A stretch of 28,304 nucleotides of DNA, from the NCBI GenBank assembly GCA_018660965.1, contig JABJJH010000128.1, positions 1-28,304 on the forward strand, read 5' to 3'. The stretch comes from Rhodospirillaceae bacterium (GTDB lineage Bacteria > Pseudomonadota > Alphaproteobacteria > UBA8366 > GCA-2717185). Made by a program: the position numbers and the translations under genes. The first letter of the stretch is position 1; each line of letters begins with the position of its first letter. A model generated the notes under the pieces. That model saw nothing but the letters and a program-made list of their open reading frames with translations. It did no database searches and was not told the origin of the DNA. Positions 1 to 7,432 of this stretch are shown here, one piece after another.

Positions 1-30
1 AACGACCTCATTTCGGGTAAACCTTTGGCG

Positions 31-660
31 TTATTCTTTGCGGCGGATAACGGGCGTCCGGCCATCGGTCGCGGATTTTCCCAGCGCGGTGTTTTCGCGA
101 ATGCGGCGCGCCTCCGCCTCCGCGTTGATAATCGAGGTTCCTTTGGGTCCGGTTTGTTCCTTCTTGTCATTCCAGAACATTAGCTTATCGACGAGGCTTT
201 CCTCCGCCGAGTCTGTTGTGCTGGCAGCTTCCCGATTGAGGGTCTGGCGAATGTTCGGATCGACGCCGAGCGCGCCGGAGCGTTTCAGTAAGGCGACCTC
301 GCTGGAAGAGCGGCCCTTCGCCTGAGCGTTGATTTGGGCCCGTTTCGCGCGCCGGACAGCGCTTTGAGTGTCTGTGGTTGGCGTCGCCGCATTCGTTGGG
401 GACGATAACAGGCTTTTTTGGGCGTCGCTTCGCGCTGAAATCGCCTGCGGGCGTGGTGCGCCCGGTTTGGGCGGACGCAGGCCATAGTCCGGCGGCAATG
501 CTAGCGGCGCGCGCTTGACGACGGCGAATTCGTCTGGTGAGGACTTTTCGAAGCCCAGAATGCGACCAACATTGGAGTTGCTGGTGCATCCGGTGAACAA
601 CGCCGCAATTCCCAGAACGCAGCAAACCTTGACGCAGCGAGCCCGGACGCCACGCCGCAT
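31..660 (-). CDS. DUF3035 family lipoprotein
   Basis: Predicted 209-residue lipoprotein of the DUF3035 family, common downstream of lspA in alphaproteobacteria; its molecular role is not established. From the ATG at 660 the protein has an arginine/lysine-rich start, a hydrophobic stretch and a lipobox (LFTGC) near residue 25, so it should be lipidated and anchored in a membrane facing the periplasm. The mature part opens with a proline-rich segment (LALPPDYGLRPPKPGAPRP) and a long Ala/Ser/Thr-rich, charged, probably disordered middle. The frame stays open upstream to a TTG at 690 and an ATG at 681, and an AAGGGA stands before the TTG. I prefer 660 because a TATAAT sits exactly six bases before it, and because that start gives a normal lipoprotein signal. 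The gene follows lspA after 62 bases, so it may also be read from the ileS-lspA transcript. Confidence 0.8.
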   Translation of the reverse strand: MRRGVRARCVKVCCVLGIAALFTGCTSNSNVGRILGFEKSSPDEFAVVKRAPLALPPDYGLRPPKPGAPRPQAISARSDAQKSLLSSPTNAATPTTDTQSAVRRAKRAQINAQAKGRSSSEVALLKRSGALGVDPNIRQTLNREAASTTDSAEESLVDKLMFWNDKKEQTGPKGTSIINAEAEARRIRENTALGKSATDGRTPVIRRKE

Positions 661-666
661 TGTACA

Positions 667-672
667 ATTATA
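667..672 (-). promoter_or_regulatory. Candidate -10 element of the DUF3035 gene
   Basis: On the minus strand a perfect TATAAT is followed by six bases (TGTACA) and then the ATG at 660. With transcription starting about seven bases past the hexamer, the mRNA would begin at the A of the start codon, i.e. be leaderless. No convincing -35 box is visible at the usual distance. Confidence 0.45.
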
Positions 673-722
673 GCCGTGCATGCTTTGCAACGCTTTCCCT
701 TACCAGGTGATCCTGTTCCACT

Positions 723-1193
723 TTACCTATGATTTGTTCGCCCGACAATCAAGGCGTCGAACAGAAGCAGGGCGACTCCCGACGTTATCGCCGCGTCGGC
801 GACGTTGAAGGCTGGCCAGTGCGCGCCAAAGGCGTGAAAATCGAGAAAATCCACCACGCCGCTATGAACGAAGCGGTCAATGACATTGCCAAGCGCGCCG
901 CCAAGCGTCAGTCCAATCGCGCGGGCGACAAAAACCGACTCCGCCTTGTGCAGCCACAAAACGAGAAAGGTCGAGATGGCCATCGCCAGGACGATCAACA
1001 GGGGTTGGCTCCAAGGCGAGTCGCTGTCGAGTAATCCGAAGCTGACGCCCCGGTTGAAGGTCAGCACGATATTGAAGAAAGGCGTCATCTCCAGGATGCG
1101 TGGCGGGTTCATGACATCAAGCAGTATCCACCATTTCGACGCCTGATCGGCAAGCGCGACCGCGACCGCCGGGATCAGCCCATCACGCAACAT
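723..1193 (-). CDS. lspA: Lipoprotein signal peptidase (signal peptidase II)
   Basis: Inner-membrane aspartyl protease that removes signal peptides from prolipoproteins after Lgt has lipidated the conserved cysteine. The 156-residue length matches the family. Family marks are D16 with Q17 in the first helix (ADQASKWW), the NRGVSFGLL loop near 47-55, and the catalytic pair D106 (GNVIDR) and D133 (FNVADAAI). Four hydrophobic helices can be drawn. The frame is open further upstream into ileS, but the ATG at 1193 gives the canonical short N-terminus and lies about 20 bases past the ileS stop. The gene is the natural partner of the lipoprotein gene downstream and of lnt at the other end of the window. 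Order ribF-ileS-lspA is a conserved bacterial arrangement. Confidence 0.95.
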   Translation of the reverse strand: MLRDGLIPAVAVALADQASKWWILLDVMNPPRILEMTPFFNIVLTFNRGVSFGLLDSDSPWSQPLLIVLAMAISTFLVLWLHKAESVFVARAIGLTLGGALGNVIDRFVHSGVVDFLDFHAFGAHWPAFNVADAAITSGVALLLFDALIVGRTNHR

Positions 1194-1212
1194 CAAGAGA
1201 GCGGACGACAAA

Positions 1213-4056
1213 TCAGGCGGCCGCGGCGCGTTGGTCCCGGACCACGTCGGCGCACCGGCCGCACACGCCGGGCAGTTCCGGGTCGGTTCCGACATCGGGC
1301 AGTACACGCCAGCACCGTTCGCATTTGTCGCCGTCGGCGGAACGCACCACCACGCCAATTCCCGCAACGTCTTCAAGCGTGAACGCGCCGTCGGGGGCGG
1401 CGCCTTCGATGAGGGACAGCGCCGAGGTGATCGTGAGTTCCGCCCCGTCGATGTTCTCGAAGGCCGATTTGGCCGCGGCGCTTAGATAGACGTCAACGGC
1501 GGCTTGCAGGCTGGAGCGAATGGTCTTGTTCGCCCGTTCGATTTCAATCGCGCCGGTTACGGTGCGGCGGATGGCGCGCAGCTGCGTCCATTTTCGGTCG
1601 AGATCATCATCGCGCCAATTGTTGGGAATGTCGGGGAACTGGCGCAAATGAACGCTATTGTCCGGCGCATCGCCGGTCCGGGATAGCCATGCCTCTTCCG
1701 CCGTGAAGCACAGGATTGGCGCAAACCACGCCGTCAGGCAATTGAACAGGGCGTCCAGAACGGTCATCGCGGCAAGACGCGTCGCCGTATCGGGGCCATC
1801 GCAATACAGGCTGTCCTTGCGAATGTCGAAATAAAATGCGGATAGATCGACGGCGCAAAAATCGTGCAGCTCGCGAAACATGCGGTGGAAGTCATAGTTG
1901 GCGCCGCTTGTCCGCACCATGGTGTCCATTTCGCTCAAGCGGTGCAGGACCCAGCGTTCAAGCTCGGGCATGTCCGTGACTTCGACCCGCTTCGCCTCAT
2001 CGAAACTGGCGAGGTTCCCCAGCAGCCAGCGCAAGGTGTTGCGCAGACGCCGGTAGGAATCAATCTGGCGCTTGATAATTTCCGGCCCGATCTTGAGGTC
2101 TTCGGAATAGTCAGAAGCGACAACCCAAAGCCGCAGAGTTTCGATGCCGTATTGATCAGCGACCTTCTGCGGCTCGACGATATTGCCCAACGACTTCGAC
2201 ATTTTGCGGCCATCTTCGGCCATGACGAAGCCGTGCGTCAGCACCGCGTCATAGGGGGCTCGCCCGCGCGTGCCGCAGGATTCAAGCAGCGAGGAATGAA
2301 ACCAGCCGCGATGCTGGTCGGACCCTTCCAGGTACAACGATGCGGGCCATTGCAGATCGTCGCGATCTTCCAGAACGAAGCAGTGCGTGGAGCCTGAATC
2401 GAACCAAACATCGACAACATCCATTACTTTTTCGTAATTGGCGGGGTCGCGATCAGCGCCCAGGAATCGCTCCGGCGGGCTGTTATACCAGGAATCCGCG
2501 CCTTCGACCGTAAACGCCGCCACCGTGCGGTCGATCACGGCTTGGTCGCGCAACGGTTCTCCGGTTCGTTTGTCGACGAAGACCGGTATCGGCACGCCCC
2601 AGGCGCGTTGTCGGGAAACACACCAGTCGGGCCGGCTTTCAATCATGGAATGCAGCCGGGTCCGACCGCTTTCCGGCACGAAGCGGGTGTCGGCGATGGC
2701 GCGCAACGCGGTGTCCCGTAAATCGTTCTCCGCCATCGAAATGAACCATTGCGAGGTGTTGCGGAAAATTAACGGGGCCTTGGATCGCCACGAATGGGGA
2801 TAGCTGTGCCGCAGGGACCCTTTCGCCAATAGCGCGCCGCATTCGTCAAGCAGGCGGATCGTATTGCCGTTCGCGTCGCCTTCCTTGCCGTCTTCGGTCA
2901 GAACCCGTTTGTCTTCGAATAAGGGAACGCCGGGGTAATAGCTTCCATCTTCGGCGACCGTGCGCGGCGCTTCCAACCCATGATTTGTTCCCAAAACAAA
3001 GTCGTCGGCGCCATGGCCGGGGGCGACATGCACGAATCCCGTGCCCGTGTCGTCAGTTACGAAATCCGCGTTCATCATGAGGACGTCAAAGTCGTAGCCC
3101 TGACCCCGCCATGGGTGGGCGCAGAGATCGCCGTTCATCGCGACGCCCGTGACGGTGTCGATGGTTGTGTGGCCTGTAATGCCCGCTTTTTCGGTGACCG
3201 CGTCGATCAACGCGGTGGCGACGGCCAGACGTTCACCGATGCGCGCGCGGCTGCCCTCGGCGATTTCGGTGACTTCGAACACCGTATATTCAAAATCGGC
3301 GTGACAGGCGACGCCGCGATTGCCGGGAATTGTCCAGGGCGTCGTCGTCCAGATGACGATGGCGGCACCTTCCAATGCGGGCGTGTTGGTTTTCACGACG
3401 GGAAAGCGCGCCCAGATCATCGGTGACTTGTGGTTCATGTACTCGACTTCGGCTTCCGCCAGGGCGGTTTTTTCGACCACCGACCACAACACCGGTTTGG
3501 AGCCCTTGTACAATCCGCCATTCATCAGGAACTTGCCGATTTCCCCGGCAATTTTCGCCTCCGCCTCGAACGCCATGGTCAGATAGGGATGATCCCAATC
3601 CCCCAGCACGCCCATGCGCTTGAATTCCTCGCGCTGGACATCGATCCAATGCGCGGCGAATTCGCGGCATTCGGCGCGGAACTCGTTGATCGGAACCTCG
3701 TCCTTGTCCTGTCCGGCGGCGCGGTATTTTTCCTCGATCTTCCATTCGATGGGCAGGCCGTGACAATCCCAGCCGGGAACATAGTTGGCGTCGCGGCCCT
3801 GCATCTGTTCGGACCGGTTGATGACGTCCTTGAGTATCTTGTTGAGCGCATGCCCGATATGCAGGTGGCCGTTGGCGTAAGGCGGACCGTCATGCAGGAT
3901 GAACGGGTCGCGTCCCTTGGATTGGGCGCGTAGTTTGCCCCACAAATCCATGGAGGCCCAACGCGCCAGCAATTCCGGTTCACGCACCGGCAACCCGGCT
4001 TTCATGGGAAAGTCCGTGCGTGGCAGGAATACGGTGTCTTTATAATCCGCGCTCAT
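1213..4056 (-). CDS. ileS: Isoleucyl-tRNA synthetase
   Basis: Class I aminoacyl-tRNA synthetase that charges tRNA-Ile with isoleucine in the cytoplasm. The 947-residue protein carries the HIGH signature at 66-69 (HLHIGHALNKILKD), the KMSKS loop at about 618-622, the editing (CP1) domain between them, an anticodon-binding C-terminal region and a closing zinc finger with cysteines at about 912, 915, 932 and 935 (CERCW ... CGRC). That zinc finger and the overall length mark the ordinary bacterial type. The ATG at 4056 is preceded by GGAG at an eight-base distance. No tRNA-sensing leader is visible in the 105 bases between ribF and ileS. It probably shares a transcript with ribF upstream and lspA downstream. 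Confidence 0.97.
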   Translation of the reverse strand: MSADYKDTVFLPRTDFPMKAGLPVREPELLARWASMDLWGKLRAQSKGRDPFILHDGPPYANGHLHIGHALNKILKDVINRSEQMQGRDANYVPGWDCHGLPIEWKIEEKYRAAGQDKDEVPINEFRAECREFAAHWIDVQREEFKRMGVLGDWDHPYLTMAFEAEAKIAGEIGKFLMNGGLYKGSKPVLWSVVEKTALAEAEVEYMNHKSPMIWARFPVVKTNTPALEGAAIVIWTTTPWTIPGNRGVACHADFEYTVFEVTEIAEGSRARIGERLAVATALIDAVTEKAGITGHTTIDTVTGVAMNGDLCAHPWRGQGYDFDVLMMNADFVTDDTGTGFVHVAPGHGADDFVLGTNHGLEAPRTVAEDGSYYPGVPLFEDKRVLTEDGKEGDANGNTIRLLDECGALLAKGSLRHSYPHSWRSKAPLIFRNTSQWFISMAENDLRDTALRAIADTRFVPESGRTRLHSMIESRPDWCVSRQRAWGVPIPVFVDKRTGEPLRDQAVIDRTVAAFTVEGADSWYNSPPERFLGADRDPANYEKVMDVVDVWFDSGSTHCFVLEDRDDLQWPASLYLEGSDQHRGWFHSSLLESCGTRGRAPYDAVLTHGFVMAEDGRKMSKSLGNIVEPQKVADQYGIETLRLWVVASDYSEDLKIGPEIIKRQIDSYRRLRNTLRWLLGNLASFDEAKRVEVTDMPELERWVLHRLSEMDTMVRTSGANYDFHRMFRELHDFCAVDLSAFYFDIRKDSLYCDGPDTATRLAAMTVLDALFNCLTAWFAPILCFTAEEAWLSRTGDAPDNSVHLRQFPDIPNNWRDDDLDRKWTQLRAIRRTVTGAIEIERANKTIRSSLQAAVDVYLSAAAKSAFENIDGAELTITSALSLIEGAAPDGAFTLEDVAGIGVVVRSADGDKCERCWRVLPDVGTDPELPGVCGRCADVVRDQRAAAA

Positions 4057-4161
4057 TGCACGGTCTCCATCTTCGGTAAGAGCAAAATGTAAGCACGTTT
4101 AGATCGCGGGAAACTAGGCAGCCCCCCACACTTGGTCAAGACGCGTTTGGTCATAGCGAAC

Positions 4162-5121
4162 TTAGGGCGCCCCCGCCGCGCGGACCCGAAGCATACGCCG
4201 CGCACTGGCGCTATCTTCGGCGATTTGGGCTTTCAGTTGGTCCAGGCCGTCGAATTTGCGTTCAGCGCGCAGGAATTCGATCAGGGCGATGCGCAGGTTT
4301 TTACCGTACAAATCGCCTTCGAAATCGAACAAATGGCTTTCCAGCAAGGTGCGCGCGCCATCCACGGTGGGTCGGTTGCCGAAATTGGCGACGCCGTCGA
4401 ACCATTCATAGGCGCCGGCTTCGTTCTCCAGCCCGGCGCGGATCGCGTAAACGCCAAAGGCCGGGTGAAGGTAACCGTCCATATCCATATTCGCAGTGGG
4501 AAATCCTAATTGCCGCCCGCGCTCGTCGCCATGCTGCACGCGGCCTTCGATTTCAAAGGGGCGGCCCAGCATAGCGGCGGCGTGGCCGGGCTTGCCCGCG
4601 ATCAACAACTCGCGAATATGCGTGGATGAATAAACTTCCGCATCCGCCGAAGCGATCGGTTCGACAACACTAAGCGTGTAATCGCCCGCCGCCGCCTGTT
4701 TTTTGAGAAAGTCGGCGTCGCCGTCGCGTTGATGGCCAAAGCGGAAATCATAGCCGACGACCAGGTCGCGGGCGCCCAACCCATCCACGATGACGTATTT
4801 TACGAAATCCGATGCTGACAGCCTGGACAAGGTTTCATCGAACGTCAGCACCATCAACACGTCCACGCCCAGCGCTTCGATGTGGTGCGCCTTGTTGCGA
4901 AACGACGTCAGGCGGAAGGCGGGGTCGTGAGGGCGAAAAAAGCTGCGCGGGTGCGGTTCGAAGGTAACGACGACCAGCGGCTCTGTCCGGTTTCGCGCCA
5001 ATTCGGCGCCCTTGCCGATCACGGCCTGGTGCCCCCGGTGGACACCGTCGAAATTTCCCATCACGACAACGCCGCCGCGTATATCGTCCGGCGTGTTTTC
5101 GTAATGCCGCAAAATCTGCAT
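4162..5121 (-). CDS. ribF: Bifunctional riboflavin kinase / FAD synthetase
   Basis: Makes FMN from riboflavin and then FAD from FMN, using ATP, in the cytoplasm. The 319-residue protein has the N-terminal nucleotidyltransferase domain with the GNFDGVHRGH motif at 22-31 and an HPRSFF segment further on. The C-terminal flavokinase domain has the GFPTAN motif about two thirds along and the GVANFGNRPTVDG segment. Length and domain order fit the family. The ATG at 5121 follows GAGG at five bases. It is the first gene of the ribF-ileS-lspA group and is divergent from zur, with 163 bases between their starts; I see no FMN riboswitch there. Confidence 0.96.
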   Translation of the reverse strand: MQILRHYENTPDDIRGGVVVMGNFDGVHRGHQAVIGKGAELARNRTEPLVVVTFEPHPRSFFRPHDPAFRLTSFRNKAHHIEALGVDVLMVLTFDETLSRLSASDFVKYVIVDGLGARDLVVGYDFRFGHQRDGDADFLKKQAAAGDYTLSVVEPIASADAEVYSSTHIRELLIAGKPGHAAAMLGRPFEIEGRVQHGDERGRQLGFPTANMDMDGYLHPAFGVYAIRAGLENEAGAYEWFDGVANFGNRPTVDGARTLLESHLFDFEGDLYGKNLRIALIEFLRAERKFDGLDQLKAQIAEDSASARRMLRVRAAGAP

Positions 5122-5272
5122 CAGGTCCTCATGCGCGCTTTAAAATACCAAGGATCGAGCGTTAACAGGGGTGTCGTTCCGAAAAAGACTGGGCGCAAGA
5201 CATATAACCAGAATCCATTTGGGACAACCCGCTAAAACGTGCGGGACTGTTCGCTTTCCCCATGAATGGCGC

Positions 5273-5278
5273 TATAAT
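5273..5278 (+). promoter_or_regulatory. Candidate -10 element of zur
   Basis: A perfect TATAAT ends six bases (CGGGCT) before the zur ATG at 5285. Transcription starting at the usual distance would fall on the start codon, and no Shine-Dalgarno sequence is present, so a leaderless mRNA is likely. A weak -35 (TTCGCT at 5250-5255) lies 17 bases upstream. I could not find a convincing inverted repeat for Zur itself in this interval. Confidence 0.5.
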
Positions 5279-5284
5279 CGGGCT

Positions 5285-5773
5285 ATGGCCACACTCTCCT
5301 TCATGACGTCGCCGCACGACCATCAAAGTTGCATTGACGCTGCAATCAAGGATGCGACGCGGCTGTGCGCGGATAAGGCGTTGCGCTTCACCCAAATCCG
5401 CCGTCGCGTGCTGGAGCTCGTGTGGGGCAGCCATACGCCCATCGGCGCCTATGACATTCTCGAAGGCTTGCGACCGGAATATCCCCGCGCCGCACCGCCG
5501 ACGGTGTATCGCGCGCTCGATTTTCTGACCGGGCTGGGATTGATTCACCGGATTGAGTCGATGAATGCGTTCGTCGGCTGCAGTCATCCGGACCAACCGC
5601 ATTCCGGACAATTCCTGATCTGCGGCGACTGCGGGACAACGGCGGAACTGGATGATCCGGGGATTGAAAAAGCCGTCCGCCTTGGCGCCGGGCGCCTGGG
5701 TTTCATCGCCAAACGGCAAACGGTTGAGGTCACCGGGCTTTGCCCCGACTGCCAATCAGCGCAACAGGCTTAA
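5285..5773 (+). CDS. zur: Fur-family zinc uptake regulator (Zur type)
   Basis: Predicted zinc-sensing repressor of 162 residues. The N-terminal winged helix includes the family motif PPTVYRALDFL at about 71-81. The dimerisation half has two CxxC pairs, C113/C116 (CGDCG) and C153/C156 (CPDC), which form the structural zinc site in Fur and Zur proteins, and a C99/H101/H106 group that could make the sensory site. Cysteines in this layout, the short histidine content, and the zinc GTPase gene directly downstream favour Zur over Fur; a second protein at 23116 is the better Fur. The frame is open up to 5171, but the ATG at 5285 gives the normal family N-terminus and is fed by the TATAAT six bases upstream. 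Zinc-loaded Zur normally represses zinc uptake genes. Confidence 0.88.
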   Translation: MATLSFMTSPHDHQSCIDAAIKDATRLCADKALRFTQIRRRVLELVWGSHTPIGAYDILEGLRPEYPRAAPPTVYRALDFLTGLGLIHRIESMNAFVGCSHPDQPHSGQFLICGDCGTTAELDDPGIEKAVRLGAGRLGFIAKRQTVEVTGLCPDCQSAQQA

Positions 5774-5792
5774 TCATAGTGGCGGGAAGACC

Positions 5793-6836
5793 GTGAGCGA
5801 AATTCATGTGCCGGATCAAACCAACCGGCTGCCGATCTCCGTGCTGACCGGGTTTCTCGGTAGCGGCAAGACGACCTTGTTGAGCAAGCTATTGCGCGAC
5901 CCGGACATGGCCAACACCGCCGTCGTCATCAACGAATTCGGCGATGTCGGCCTGGATCATATGCTGATCGAATCCTCGGACGAAAACACCGTGTTGATGG
6001 ATAGCGGCTGTTTGTGCTGCACCATTCGCGGCGATCTGGTGGACACATTGCGGGATTTGTTTCGCAAGCGGGTCACGGGCGCCGTGCCGGAATTCGACCG
6101 GCTGGTGATCGAAACCACCGGGCTGGCCGATCCCGCGCCGATCCTGCATACCTTGATGAGCGATCCGCTCTTGTGCGCCCGATATCGGCTGGATGGGGTT
6201 CTGGTGACGGTGGACGGGGTGCATGGGCTGCGACAACTCGACGCGCAGTTTGAACCGTTGAAACAAGCCGCCGTCGCCGACCGAATTTTAATCACCAAGG
6301 CGGACATGGTCGATGACGCGGCGATTGACGCGTTGCGCGAACGTCTGCAAAAGGTCAACCCAGCCGCGCCCGTCCATGTGGTGTCGAATGGCGATATCGC
6401 GGCCCGTCATGTTTTAAATGTCGGGCTGTTCGACCCGGCGGCGAAAATCCCCGATGTCGAAAAATGGTTGCGCGAAGAAGCCTATGGGCATGACCACCAT
6501 CATCATGACCACGACGTAAATCGGCACGACGCGCATATCCGTTCGTTCTGCCTAACCACGGACGCGGCGTATTCATGGGAGGCGTTCGCCAACTGGATGG
6601 ACGCCTTGATATCGGTGCATGGCGAATCCCTGTTGCGCGTGAAGGGTGTGCTGCATGTCACGGATACGGACCAACCCGTTGTCGTTCACGGGGTTCAGCA
6701 TGTGTTTCACCCGCCCGCGGTTCTGGAAGCGTGGCCGAACGAGGATCGCCGCAGCCGTATCGTCATGATCACCCGGGATCTGAACCGGGACCCGGTGGAA
6801 AAGATGTTCCACGCCTTTATCGACGCCGCTCCCTAA
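5793..6836 (+). CDS. CobW/COG0523 GTPase, zinc metallochaperone (ZNG1-like)
   Basis: G3E-family GTPase of 347 residues. Visible motifs are the P-loop GFLGSGKT at 20-27, the metal-binding CLCC at 73-76, the Walker B region ETTGLADP at about 107-114, the guanine-specificity motif TKAD at 168-171, and a histidine-rich insert at 233-248 (GHDHHHHDHD followed by more His). COG0523 proteins with CxCC and a His-rich loop are associated with zinc allocation to client enzymes under zinc shortage. Position supports this: the gene starts 19 bases after zur on the same strand. The start is a GTG with GGGAAGA just upstream; the frame extends further into zur but without a ribosome site. Its stop overlaps that of the convergent DUF1289 gene. 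Other COG0523 members handle cobalt or nitrile hydratase iron, so the metal is inferred. Confidence 0.9.
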   Translation: MSEIHVPDQTNRLPISVLTGFLGSGKTTLLSKLLRDPDMANTAVVINEFGDVGLDHMLIESSDENTVLMDSGCLCCTIRGDLVDTLRDLFRKRVTGAVPEFDRLVIETTGLADPAPILHTLMSDPLLCARYRLDGVLVTVDGVHGLRQLDAQFEPLKQAAVADRILITKADMVDDAAIDALRERLQKVNPAAPVHVVSNGDIAARHVLNVGLFDPAAKIPDVEKWLREEAYGHDHHHHDHDVNRHDAHIRSFCLTTDAAYSWEAFANWMDALISVHGESLLRVKGVLHVTDTDQPVVVHGVQHVFHPPAVLEAWPNEDRRSRIVMITRDLNRDPVEKMFHAFIDAAP

Positions 6837-7042
6837 TCCGAAATTAACGGCGATTCCGGTAGTCCGGCCTCCGTTCGCCGTTGGCGCAGTTCCGCCAGAA
6901 TTGTCCGCTTTTGGGAGTCCGTGGCCCGCGGCCAGACTTGTATCTCATTGGGCGTTCGAAAGCAGCCATGGCAACGGTTGCTGCGCGCGTCGATCACGCA
7001 AACGCCAAGGCAGGGGGACTGTAGTTCGGTATGACGGGTCAT
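6833..7042 (-). CDS. DUF1289 small cysteine-rich protein
   Basis: A 69-residue protein of the DUF1289 family. Four cysteines at 11, 15, 24 and 27 (SPCLGVC ... RCHGC) form the family signature and probably bind a metal ion; the sequence then has the usual PNEIQVWPRATDSQKRTIL region. The biochemical role is unknown. The ATG at 7042 gives the canonical short N-terminus, although the frame is open further upstream across the divergent ArsR gene. The stop codon overlaps the stop of the convergent CobW gene by a few bases, so there is no room for a separate terminator between them. Confidence 0.85.
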   Translation of the reverse strand: MTRHTELQSPCLGVCVIDARSNRCHGCFRTPNEIQVWPRATDSQKRTILAELRQRRTEAGLPESPLISD

Positions 7043-7096
7043 GCTCGCTTCACGAATAAGGGGCCGCAATTTTAATTTGCGCCACAACGGCGATCC

Positions 7097-7113
7097 TATC
7101 ATTATCCGATGAT
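7097..7113 (+). promoter_or_regulatory. Candidate -10 element and ArsR-type operator
   Basis: TATCAT (7097-7102) lies six bases before the ATG at 7109, the same spacing as at zur and the DUF3035 gene. Overlapping it is a short dyad, ATCAT (7098-7102), six bases, ATGAT (7109-7113). ArsR-family repressors often bind 5-6-5 dyads of the ATCAA/TTGAT type, so this could be the repressor's own site covering both promoter and start codon. The dyad is short and could be chance. Confidence 0.35.
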
Positions 7114-7423
7114 GACATTGGAAGAAACAGCGGACTGCCTCGCGGCGCTTGGAAACCCGACCCGGTTGGAAATCTTCCGGTTTCTGGTGAAGGCGGGCGA
7201 GGCTGGTTTGCCGGTCGGCGCGATTCAGGCGGAACTGGGCGTCCCCGCGTCCACGCTGTCGCACCACCTTCGCCATCTTGTCTCCGTTGGGCTGGTGTTT
7301 CAGGATCGAAAGGGCGTCAGCCTGATTTGCCGCACCAACTATCCCTCAATGCAGGGCGTGATCGATTTCCTGATGCTGGAATGTTGCAGCATGGACGCCG
7401 CCCGCGACAAAATCAGCGGTTAG
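7109..7423 (+). CDS. ArsR-family transcriptional regulator
   Basis: A 104-residue winged-helix repressor. The recognition helix reads ASTLSHHLRHL at about 47-57, followed by the wing with DRKGVSLICR. The E. coli-type metal box ELCVCDL is absent from the DNA-binding helix (the equivalent is ELGVPAS). Instead there is an adjacent cysteine pair C92-C93 near the C-terminus, plus C10 and C74. A C-terminal vicinal pair is known from the Acidithiobacillus-type ArsR, which also has a third cysteine that is missing here. The inducer could be arsenite or another thiol-reactive signal, but no arsenic gene is nearby. Two ATG codons stand side by side at 7109 and 7112. It converges on the FetB gene with nine bases between stops. 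Confidence 0.85.
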   Translation: MMTLEETADCLAALGNPTRLEIFRFLVKAGEAGLPVGAIQAELGVPASTLSHHLRHLVSVGLVFQDRKGVSLICRTNYPSMQGVIDFLMLECCSMDAARDKISG

Positions 7424-7432
7424 ATCGTGGTC

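Noticed and set aside
5122..5284. FMN riboswitch before ribF or Zur operator before zur
   Set aside because: No conserved riboswitch blocks and no convincing inverted repeat could be found in this interval.
5162..5755. 197-codon minus-strand frame opposite zur
   Set aside because: Shadow of zur; it would also occupy the zur and ribF promoter region.
6503..6537. Short CAT/CAC-rich tract as a DNA repeat
   Set aside because: It simply encodes the histidine-rich loop of the COG0523 GTPase.
7098..7106. Fur box near the ArsR gene
   Set aside because: Only one half-site (ATCATTATC) matches; the other half has no similarity.
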